Shown here piece after piece: positions 1 to 5,950 of a stretch of 7,380 bases of DNA. The stretch covers positions 1 through 7,380 of the forward strand of contig CAYNMW010000199.1 in assembly GCA_964398295.1 (NCBI GenBank), given 5' to 3'. Every line of letters starts with the position of its first letter. Positions within the stretch are counted from its first letter, which is position 1. The notes beneath the pieces are model-generated. The model was not told the origin of the DNA and searched no databases. It saw only the letters and a list, made by a program, of their open reading frames with translations. The position numbers and the translations under genes were made by a program. The DNA comes from CALFUK01 sp964398295. Its GTDB lineage: Bacteria > Bacteroidota > Bacteroidia > Chitinophagales > Saprospiraceae.

Positions 1-5
1 GTTTC

Positions 6-17
6 TTAGGTGTTAGG
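6..17. repeat. Inverted copy of the CCTAACACCTAA repeat word
   Basis: The + strand reads ttaggtgttagg, the exact reverse complement of cctaacacctaa at 469-480. It lies at the window edge, so its full extent to the left is unknown. Together with the direct copies at 90-124 and 467-510 it brackets the dead four-helix-bundle gene, so it may be the opposite end of one repeat-bounded unit. A 12-base match in AT-rich DNA is only moderate evidence. Confidence 0.45.
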
Positions 18-89
18 GCAGATTAAGTATCAATAAAAGATGAATCATAAAATGAGTATAAACAAAAAAGAATTAAAAAATGGAGAAAA

Positions 90-124
90 TACCTAACACC
101 TTATACTTAAAACTTAACACCTAA
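90..124. repeat. CTAACACC-type simple repeat, copy 1 (leader of the pseudogene)
   Basis: A stretch of loosely repeated 7-9 bp words (acctaacacc, acttaacacctaa) ends five bases before the ATG of the decayed four-helix-bundle gene at 129. The same words recur at 467-510, directly before the ATG of the phosphotransferase gene. The words vary in length and spacing, so this is a degenerate array, not an exact tandem repeat. From memory, repeats of this style are common between genes in Bacteroidota, but that is not tested here. Confidence 0.7.
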
Positions 125-128
125 TAAA

Positions 129-418
129 ATGAGTGCATTAAAAGAAAAGTCTTTTGCCATTGCTGTTCGGATTGTGAATTTTCATAAATACTTAGTGAGT
201 AAGAAAAGCATTTAATGCCGAGAGTGATAAAGATTTTATTCACAAATTGGTCATAGGTCAGAAAGAAATTGGTGAGACAATTATTGAATAGAATTATTAC
301 AAGCGACAGATTATATAACGGACAGTGAATTCGAAACACTAAATAAAGACGCTATAGAAGTTATGAAATTAATAACAAGGTCTATTTAACGAAAAAGAAA
401 AATTTGAATAAAAAGTAA
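129..418 (+). pseudogene. Decayed four-helix-bundle (S23/IVP-like) protein gene
   Basis: Four pieces of one protein family can be read in changing frames. The first (129-215) gives KEKSFAIAVRIVNFHKYL and then a stop. The second (214-291, +1 frame) gives DKDFIHKLVIGQKEIGET and then a stop. The third (291-389, original frame) gives LLQATDYITDSEFETLNK and ends RSI-stop. The fourth (389-418) gives TKKKNLNKK-stop. In order they match my recollection of the four-helix-bundle family (23S rRNA intervening-sequence protein, related to bAvd), which is about 115-125 residues long. The central block, usually like LRSGTSIGANI, is missing between the first two pieces, so roughly 20-25 codons were deleted and at least three frame changes accumulated. 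The gene cannot make a full product. The open minus-strand frame over 121-339 is its antisense shadow. CTAACACC repeats flank it on both sides. Confidence 0.8.
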
Positions 419-434
419 TAGGCGCAAAGTCGAA

Positions 435-470
435 GGTATAAATGACATATTTTATGAATCTGCTTATACC
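435..470. other. Inverted repeat at the edge of the second repeat copy
   Basis: The arms ggtataa (435-441) and ttatacc (464-470) are perfect 7-base complements separated by 22 bases. The right arm overlaps the start of the second CTAACACC array. No T-run follows, so it is not a good terminator. It could simply be chance in AT-rich DNA. Confidence 0.25.
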
Positions 471-510
471 TAACACCTAACGCTTAACACCTGATACCTA
501 ACACTTAAAA
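467..510. repeat. CTAACACC-type simple repeat, copy 2 (abuts the phosphotransferase start)
   Basis: Words of the form tacctaacacc, taacgcttaacacc and tgatacctaacactta run until two bases before the ATG at 512. They therefore form the whole immediate leader of the phosphotransferase gene. Copy 1 sits in the same position relative to the ATG of the dead gene at 129. No Shine-Dalgarno site is visible within the array, as is usual in Bacteroidota. Confidence 0.7.
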
Positions 511-511
511 T

Positions 512-1558
512 ATGATCGATAAAGCAAAAGAAGTACGACAAGGCGAGGAACTCGATTGGAAAAAACTTGAGTCATACTTGCGGTCAGAACTTCATGAAGA
601 AGCAATAGGAGAGATGGAAGTTTCTCAGTTTCATGGAGGTCATGCAAACTTGACTTACCTATTAAAATTTAGAGATACTGAATTAGTTCTGCGTCGACCA
701 CCTTTTGGAAAGATAGCTCCTGGTGCGCATGATATGAAGCGAGAGTATCGAGTCTTATCCAAATTATACAAAGTCTTTCCAAGAGCTCCAAAGGCCTATT
801 TATTTTGCGATGACGAAAGCATTATAGGATCACCTTTTGTTGTCGTCGAACGAAAGAATGGTGTCGTGGTACGCTCCGAAATCCTTGATTGTTTCAAGTC
901 GTTTGATCGAGCAGAAGAACGCATATCCACAGCAATGATCAAAGCAATGTCAGAGTTACATACGGTCGATATAGAGAAAGCGGACCTAATGAATTTAGGT
1001 AGGCCAGAAGGATTTATAGATAGGCAACTAACTGGTTGGGCAAAGCGATGGGACTTAGTAAAGACAGGAGACAGTAAGGGCATGGATCAGGTTTTAGAAA
1101 TGCTGTCTCAGTCTGTTCCAAAGCCTCAGGCGGTCTCCATAATTCACAACGATATAAAACCTGACAACTGTCAATTCCAAGCAGATGATCCGGATACTGT
1201 TACTGCGATTTTCGATTGGGATATGACTACGCTTGGAGATCCATTGGTAGATATTGGTTCGACTCTGAGTTATTGGCCAGAGCCATATTTTGACAAGTAT
1301 GACCTACCTGTAACGTTAAGTAAGTCATTTCCTGATAAAGAATTCATACTCAATAAATATCAAGAGTTTACGGGATTTTCATTAGAGCGAATAGATTGGT
1401 ATCACGCTTTTGCATATTGGAAAGGAGCTGTTGTAGCCGCCCAATTACATCAACGATATGTAAGTGGTCAGACCAAAGATGAACGAATGAAAAAATTTGG
1501 CTTATCAGTAATAGCCATGACCGACATAGCTAAGCAAATATTAACACAAGAATTGTAA
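512..1558 (+). CDS. APH-fold phosphotransferase, ACAD10/11 and LvaA kinase type
   Basis: A cytosolic small-molecule kinase of 348 residues, the normal length for this family. A glycine-containing nucleotide loop (FHGGHANLTY, about 40-49) is followed by LVLRRPPFG (58-66) and a helix with Glu78. The APH catalytic motif HNDIKPDN lies at 212-219, with Asp214 as probable base and Asn219 as a magnesium ligand. The second metal motif is FDWD (234-237), followed by TLGDPLVDIGS. The LRRPPFG...AHDMKREYRVL arrangement is typical of stand-alone homologues of the kinase half of ACAD10/ACAD11 and of LvaA, which phosphorylate the 4-hydroxyl of 4-hydroxyacyl-CoA. The ATG at 512 is fixed by an in-frame TAA at 506-508. 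All key residues are present. The matching dehydrogenase lies downstream at 4175, beyond a gene on the other strand. Substrate is inferred from family and neighbour; aminoglycoside resistance is unlikely. Confidence 0.88.
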   Translation: MIDKAKEVRQGEELDWKKLESYLRSELHEEAIGEMEVSQFHGGHANLTYLLKFRDTELVLRRPPFGKIAPGAHDMKREYRVLSKLYKVFPRAPKAYLFCDDESIIGSPFVVVERKNGVVVRSEILDCFKSFDRAEERISTAMIKAMSELHTVDIEKADLMNLGRPEGFIDRQLTGWAKRWDLVKTGDSKGMDQVLEMLSQSVPKPQAVSIIHNDIKPDNCQFQADDPDTVTAIFDWDMTTLGDPLVDIGSTLSYWPEPYFDKYDLPVTLSKSFPDKEFILNKYQEFTGFSLERIDWYHAFAYWKGAVVAAQLHQRYVSGQTKDERMKKFGLSVIAMTDIAKQILTQEL

Positions 1559-1739
1559 TAATTGGTCTAGATCGAATATCACATAAAAAAAGACATTGTC
1601 TCCACAATTGAAGCAATGGCTTAGTCTAAGATAGGTATTTGTAGTGCTTAAGGCTATAGTAAAAAAAGTCAAATAGTCCAACAAACAACCAATCTGTGAA
1701 ATGAAGAATCTTCTTGAAATCTTACCACACCTAAATCCT

Positions 1740-1779
1740 AAAAATACCAATTCCAGTGCCACGATCTCACTTTTGGAAT
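1740..1779 (-). terminator. Possible weak terminator for the PQQ dehydrogenase gene
   Basis: Just past the stop of the minus-strand gene, attcca (1750-1755) and tggaat (1774-1779) are complementary. A further gtg/cac pairing lies inside, offset by a three-base bulge. Read on the minus strand, the stem is followed by TGGTATTTTT, a short T-run. The rest of the 228-bp convergent spacer (1559-1786) is AT-rich and shows no gene. The stem is short, so this is tentative. Confidence 0.3.
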
Positions 1780-1786
1780 GTCTAAC

Positions 1787-4000
1787 CTAATCCTTAATCC
1801 GCGGAGTACTATCCGCCAAATACTGCATCCCAGCCAAATTAGTCAACAGCGCTACAGGGTCAGCACCACCACGTAGGCTTTCCGAAGTGTACTTTAAAAA
1901 ATGTGTGATGTCTTCCACTTCATCTTCCGTTAACCGTTCACCAAAATTGGGCATGCCATTAGCTACCAAGGCACCATTTAATACAATCTCCTTATAGTTA
2001 TTGAAGACACCTTCAGTGGAGTGGGTTAAGTCCGGTAATGCACCACCGCCGGCACCAAAAGCATCGCCGTGACAAGTCAAACAATATTTGATATAAGTAT
2101 TTAAGCCTCGACCTACTTGCAAAGGTTCACCTGTATACGGGAGGGTAGTTAAGGTAGCCACTACAGGATCCACCATCTCCGCAGGCATTTCGCCCTCACC
2201 TCCCAGTTTGAAAGTGAAGAGTCGGCCTGGGTGAACGTTTTTAGTAAATTTACGTGTCAAACCAACAACACCTCCCCACCCAACAACGACAGAAACATAT
2301 TGCTCGCCGTCAATAGTATATGTAATTGGAGGAGCTATAATTCCGGTTAACAAATCTTTTTGCCAAAGTTTTGATCCATCAGTTGCATCGTAAATTGTAA
2401 ACTCTCCAGTTGCAGCCCCTTGTAAAACCAGACCTCCTTTAGTTGTTAGGATACCTCCATTCCAATGTGTTAATGGATGTTCGACCGCCCACACTTCCTT
2501 TTGTTGAACGGGATCAAAAGCTATAGTCCTGCCCATAGGTCTCAGTGGATCTGGTGCACCTGCTGAACCTGGACTAAAAGGCTTGTATAATTTATCTGCA
2601 TAACTGACATTCCAGCCTGTTCCAGAACCACCCCTTTCCACTTCATTGTAAGTATCTTCCTCTTCATGAGAGAAAGTAATACTAGCAGTGTGTGCTGGGA
2701 TGTACATTAATTTTGTTTCTCTATTAAAAGCTTGAGGTTGCCAATTATGACCTCCGTAAGCACCTGGTGCAATGACAGTATTTTCCCCAGGGTTTTTATA
2801 TCGAGCATAAGGCGCTTCTATTGGGCGTCCATTTTCATCCAGACCTGTTGCCCAATTGACTTGCGTATAAGCCGAACCAGAAATGAACTTCCCATCGGTT
2901 CTATCGATCACATAGAAAAAACCATTTTTAGGTGCTTGCATTAAGACCTTTCTCATTGTCCCGTCAATCTCTAGATCGGCTAGTGTAATGGGCTGAGTAG
3001 AGGTATAGTCCCAAGTATCTCCAGGTGTCGTTTGAAAGTGCCATTTATAAGTCCCATCATCCGCATCTACAGCTACTATACTGGATAGAAATAAATTGTC
3101 TCCGCCTTCTGGACTTCTTTGCAATTGATCCCAGGGAGAGCCATTTCCAACGCCTAAATAAACTGAGTTCATTTCAGGGTCATACACAATAGCATCCCAA
3201 ACAGTACCACCACCGCCATACTTCCACCACTTCCCAGTCCATGTTTTCGCAGCTTCTTCTAAAATTGGATTTTCAAAAGGTTGAGACGGATCTCCAGGGA
3301 CCGTATAAAATCGCCATTTTTGATTTCCAGTTTCTGCATCATAAGCAGTCACATATCCTCTTGCATCGTATTCTGCACCACCGTTACCAATGATAACATT
3401 GCCTTTAGCAATTCTAGGTGCGCCTGTAATCGTATACGCTCGGTTTCGATCAACTGTCAATTTTTCCCAATTGACCGATCCAGTTGCTGCATCTAAGGAA
3501 ATGAGTCTGCCATCAATGGTACCTACAAACACTGCTCCCTTATATAAAGCCACCCCACGATTTACCACGTCACAGCATGCTTTTTCGCCATAATCTCTGG
3601 GAACTTCTGGGTCATACTCCCAAATCTTTTCTCCTTTACGTAAGTCAATTGCCCATACAATACTCCATGGACCTGTTATATACATAATCCCATCTACCAC
3701 GATTGGTGATGCCTCTATACCTCGTCGCACCCCCAAATCCAAAGACCAAGCTAAATTCAAATCTTTTACTGTCTCCTTATTAATTTGATCTAAAGTACTG
3801 TATCTATCTTCTTCATAATTACCTCCATAGGTTAACCAATCTCCATCAATATCTGCATTGACGAGCGCTTCATCATCTATTGCCTTTGTAATGTCGTTTA
3901 TATGTTTTGTGATTTCGCTGACAGTAGGTTCCTGTTGGCAATTTGTCAATAGGAAAGCACAAAATATTAGTTGAACGGTGTATTTGGTAGGTGTCTTCAT
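1787..4000 (-). CDS. PQQ-dependent quinohemoprotein alcohol dehydrogenase, lipoprotein
   Basis: A 737-residue enzyme oxidising alcohols to aldehydes or acids outside the inner membrane. Electrons pass from PQQ to a C-terminal heme c (type II ADH layout). The N-terminus is a short hydrophobic signal ending LLTNC, so Cys21 is probably lipidated; Asn at -1 is not the textbook lipobox. Residues about 55-600 form the eight-bladed propeller. Visible are the adjacent-cysteine pair Cys142-Cys143, and by analogy with methanol dehydrogenase the metal ligands Glu210 (GGAEYD), Asn286 (GVGNGSPW) and catalytic Asp331 (TWDYT), plus Lys358 (APKNG). The residue two after Asp331 is Thr333, not Asp, which favours calcium over lanthanide. 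The cytochrome domain has CLTCH (640-644) with probable axial Met683 (NGMPNFG). The gene is convergent with the phosphotransferase and divergent from the acyl-CoA dehydrogenase. Substrate cannot be read from sequence; primary or secondary alcohols or diols are possible. Confidence 0.93.
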   Translation of the reverse strand: MKTPTKYTVQLIFCAFLLTNCQQEPTVSEITKHINDITKAIDDEALVNADIDGDWLTYGGNYEEDRYSTLDQINKETVKDLNLAWSLDLGVRRGIEASPIVVDGIMYITGPWSIVWAIDLRKGEKIWEYDPEVPRDYGEKACCDVVNRGVALYKGAVFVGTIDGRLISLDAATGSVNWEKLTVDRNRAYTITGAPRIAKGNVIIGNGGAEYDARGYVTAYDAETGNQKWRFYTVPGDPSQPFENPILEEAAKTWTGKWWKYGGGGTVWDAIVYDPEMNSVYLGVGNGSPWDQLQRSPEGGDNLFLSSIVAVDADDGTYKWHFQTTPGDTWDYTSTQPITLADLEIDGTMRKVLMQAPKNGFFYVIDRTDGKFISGSAYTQVNWATGLDENGRPIEAPYARYKNPGENTVIAPGAYGGHNWQPQAFNRETKLMYIPAHTASITFSHEEEDTYNEVERGGSGTGWNVSYADKLYKPFSPGSAGAPDPLRPMGRTIAFDPVQQKEVWAVEHPLTHWNGGILTTKGGLVLQGAATGEFTIYDATDGSKLWQKDLLTGIIAPPITYTIDGEQYVSVVVGWGGVVGLTRKFTKNVHPGRLFTFKLGGEGEMPAEMVDPVVATLTTLPYTGEPLQVGRGLNTYIKYCLTCHGDAFGAGGGALPDLTHSTEGVFNNYKEIVLNGALVANGMPNFGERLTEDEVEDITHFLKYTSESLRGGADPVALLTNLAGMQYLADSTPRIKD

Positions 4001-4174
4001 GTGTTAATTAGTAAAATGAAAAATTAATATGCTAAAATTCAAAATGTAATATATCTTGCTATTAGCATATCTAGCTCAATTTTTTTAAATATACAGCTAA
4101 TTCATTCATCTTACTCAATTTTAGAGATACATCTATGATGTCAAGTTTTCACAAAACAATACAATTATGAGCAA
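4001..4174. promoter_or_regulatory. Divergent promoter region with a 9-bp inverted repeat
   Basis: This 174-bp AT-rich spacer must hold the promoters of both the PQQ dehydrogenase (leftward) and the acyl-CoA dehydrogenase (rightward). An inverted repeat, atatgctaa (4027-4035) and ttagcatat (4062-4070), sits about 30-70 bp from the leftward start and could be a shared operator. On the minus strand TACATTTT resembles the Bacteroidota -7 element TAnnTTTG with one mismatch, but no well-spaced TTG was found. No regulator gene is visible in the window. Confidence 0.4.
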
Positions 4175-5449
4175 ATGAATTTCGATATACCAAATGATAT
4201 TTCTGCTTACTTGAAAGAACTAGATGAGTTTATCGAAAACACCATTCGTCCTTTAGAACAAATAGAAGATAATATCCGCTTCTTTGATCACCGTAGAGAG
4301 TATGCGAGAACCGATTGGGATAAGGGAGGTGTACCAAAAGAAGAATGGGAAGCACTATTAACGGAGGCAAAACGCTTAGCTGATCTTGCAGGGCATTATC
4401 GATACGCGATGCCTAGAGACTATGGAGGACAGGATGGGACTAATTTGGCGATGGCTATCATTAGAGATCATCTAGCTGCAAAAGGATTAGGCTTGCACAA
4501 TGATTTACAAAACGAACATTCCATAGTCGGAAATACAGTTGGCGCACTTCTTATGTTAGCCTATGGATCTGAAACACAAAAAGCTAAACATCTAGAAGGT
4601 TTAATCAAAGGAGACCCTAGTCAATCTTTTGCATTTGGAATTACTGAGCCTGATCATGGCTCAGATGCAACACACATGGAAACTGCTGCTGTCCGTCAAG
4701 GTGATGAATGGATCATCAATGGTGGTAAAACATGGAATACTGGAATCCACACTTGCGCCTACGATTTGATTTTCGCTAGAACGAGTGGTGAGGCTGGAGA
4801 TGGTTTTGGCATCACCGCATTTCTCGTTCCGATGAATGCAGCTGGCTTAAACATTGAAGAATTTCTGTGGACGTTTAATATGCCTAGCGATCATGGAACT
4901 GTATCACTCAAAGATGTTAGAGTTCCTCATACTTCCATATTAGGAGAAGAAGGTAAAGGACTAGCTATCGTTCAGCATTTCTTTAATGAAAACCGAATTA
5001 GACAAGCGGCATCTAGTTTAGGTGCTGCACAATATTGCATCAATGAAGCCGTAGAATACGCAAGAGTCCGCAAGCCATTTGGCAAAGCCTTAGCTGTAAA
5101 TCAAGGCATTCAATTTCCTTTGGTAGAATTACAAACCCAATGCGAAATGTTGCGAGTATTCATCAGACAAACCGCTTGGCAGATGGATAAGTATGGCGCT
5201 TTCTCTGTATCAGACAAAGTCTCCATGTGTAACTATTGGTCAAATAGACTCTGTTGCCAAGCTGCAGATCAAGCAATGCAAGTACATGGTGGATTAGGTT
5301 ATTCTAGACATAAACCATTTGAGCATATATATCGCCACCACCGACGTTACCGAATCACAGAAGGCACAGAAGAAATACAAATGCGAAGAGTCGCAGGCTA
5401 TATGTTTGGGTTTATGAAACAGAAGAAGCCGAAAGGTATGACTGACTGA
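4175..5449 (+). CDS. Acyl-CoA dehydrogenase, ACAD10/11 and LvaC-like
   Basis: A soluble FAD flavoenzyme of 424 residues, somewhat longer than the usual 380 because of an N-terminal segment containing FFDHRREYARTDWDKGG (36-52). I associate that signature with the dehydrogenase partner of the LvaA/ACAD11-type kinase. The middle domain has GITEPDHGSD (155-164) and the GGKTWNTG strand. The C-terminal domain has RKPFGK (299-304), HGGLGY (371-376) and YRITEGTEEIQ, where Glu396 is at the usual catalytic-base position. In characterised relatives the phosphorylated 4-hydroxyacyl-CoA loses phosphate to give an enoyl-CoA, which is rehydrated to the 3-hydroxyacyl-CoA. That reaction here is inferred. The ATG at 4175 gives the conserved N-terminus; no in-frame ATG was found in the 40 bases before it. 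A three-codon frame (4167-4178, MSK-stop) overlaps the start by ATGA. The gene is divergent from the PQQ dehydrogenase and two hairpins follow its stop. Confidence 0.9.
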   Translation: MNFDIPNDISAYLKELDEFIENTIRPLEQIEDNIRFFDHRREYARTDWDKGGVPKEEWEALLTEAKRLADLAGHYRYAMPRDYGGQDGTNLAMAIIRDHLAAKGLGLHNDLQNEHSIVGNTVGALLMLAYGSETQKAKHLEGLIKGDPSQSFAFGITEPDHGSDATHMETAAVRQGDEWIINGGKTWNTGIHTCAYDLIFARTSGEAGDGFGITAFLVPMNAAGLNIEEFLWTFNMPSDHGTVSLKDVRVPHTSILGEEGKGLAIVQHFFNENRIRQAASSLGAAQYCINEAVEYARVRKPFGKALAVNQGIQFPLVELQTQCEMLRVFIRQTAWQMDKYGAFSVSDKVSMCNYWSNRLCCQAADQAMQVHGGLGYSRHKPFEHIYRHHRRYRITEGTEEIQMRRVAGYMFGFMKQKKPKGMTD

Positions 5450-5455
5450 TCAGTC
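5444..5455. repeat. 12-bp perfect palindrome over the stop codon
   Basis: The sequence gactgatcagtc is its own reverse complement and includes the TGA stop (5447-5449) of the acyl-CoA dehydrogenase. It is the first of three inverted repeats within 75 bp. It may add to RNA structure at the 3' end or be a protein-binding site. Alone it could be chance. Confidence 0.4.
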
Positions 5456-5464
5456 TTTGGCTGA

Positions 5465-5489
5465 ATCGAGAGAACTAATGTCTCTCGAT
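5465..5489 (+). other. Perfect 9-bp hairpin downstream of the acyl-CoA dehydrogenase
   Basis: The arms atcgagaga (5465-5473) and tctctcgat (5481-5489) are perfectly complementary around the seven-base loop actaatg. It lies 15 bases after the stop codon. A purine stretch (aaggaagg) follows instead of a T-run, so classical intrinsic termination is not clear. RNA 3'-end stabilisation or an attenuating structure would fit equally well. Confidence 0.5.
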
Positions 5490-5499
5490 AAGGAAGGAA

Positions 5500-5517
5500 C
5501 CTGATCATCAGATCAGG
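5500..5517 (+). other. Perfect 7-bp hairpin with a tetraloop
   Basis: The arms cctgatc (5500-5506) and gatcagg (5511-5517) pair fully around the loop atca. The hairpin lies ten bases after the 9-bp hairpin, so the two would form tandem stem-loops in the transcript. No T-run follows it. Confidence 0.45.
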
Positions 5518-5950
5518 GTGGGTGGATGAAATGAAGACTTAATGCGGCATGTTGAATATTGAATGGAGAAGGAGGTATGGAGTATGTATCGAGATTTGAA
5601 ATATAGCCTGTAGTGCTATCTATCTACAGCACTAGGTACGATTCATTAATAAGCACCAGAGGTATCAGCGTTGCAACATATTTGTAGTCTTGTACGCCGC
5701 AAGGCAATGATAGATGAATTTATCCATGTAACCTCAGATTTGAATGATCCGTAGGTCAATCGGTTATATCAAATTTAATTCGGCAGTGTGTCAATCTCTT
5801 GCTGGAATGATTTCTATTTTTAAAGGAAATGTGACAAATTAAATTTCGAAGAGATTTTGTTTATTGATGAATATCAAATTTAATTCAGAAACACATGGTA
5901 AAATTAGACTTAAAATAAATGGAGGATTAATATTAATTAAATATTAGAAA
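5518..5950. other. Non-coding spacer with short repeats between the two dehydrogenases
   Basis: No convincing reading frame was found on either strand. Visible items are an imperfect hairpin with arms tagtgct (5611-5617) and agcacta (5628-5634), and a small gcc-GCAA-ggc stem at 5696-5705. A repeated 16-mer is described separately. The words gttgcaacatatttgtag (5670-5687), gccgcaaggc and gatccgtagg recall a Bacteroidota intergenic repeat with CCGTAGGG and TTTGTAG elements, but this copy looks degenerate and the identification is from memory. The ggagg at 5921-5925 is about 25 bases before the next start, too far for a normal ribosome-binding site. Confidence 0.5.
5766..5886. repeat. Direct 16-bp repeat ATATCAAATTTAATTC with an inverted core between
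   Basis: The 16-mer atatcaaatttaattc occurs exactly at 5766-5781 and 5871-5886, 105 bp apart. Between them aattaaattt (5837-5846) is the reverse complement of its aaatttaatt core. The second copy ends 64 bp before the start of the next gene, so it could be a regulator-binding site or the scar of a short duplication. AT-richness raises the chance rate of the inverted core but not of the exact 16-mer. Confidence 0.6.

Noticed and set aside
40..96. An 18-codon frame before the pseudogene
   Set aside because: It is Lys/Asn-rich as expected of random AT-rich sequence, runs into the repeat and resembles no known protein.
121..339. Small protein on the minus strand (72 residues)
   Set aside because: It lies antisense to the decayed four-helix-bundle gene, which explains the sequence better, and it has no recognisable motif.
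512..1558. Antibiotic-resistance aminoglycoside phosphotransferase
   Set aside because: It shares the APH fold and catalytic motif, but the LRRPPFG and AHDMKREYRVL signatures and the nearby acyl-CoA dehydrogenase fit the ACAD10/11 and LvaA class.
1787..4000. Lanthanide-dependent XoxF or PedH-like dehydrogenase
   Set aside because: The extra Asp expected two residues after the catalytic Asp331 is Thr333 here.
5596..5640. tRNA or other small structured RNA gene
   Set aside because: Only one imperfect hairpin is present; no cloverleaf, T-arm motif or CCA end can be drawn.
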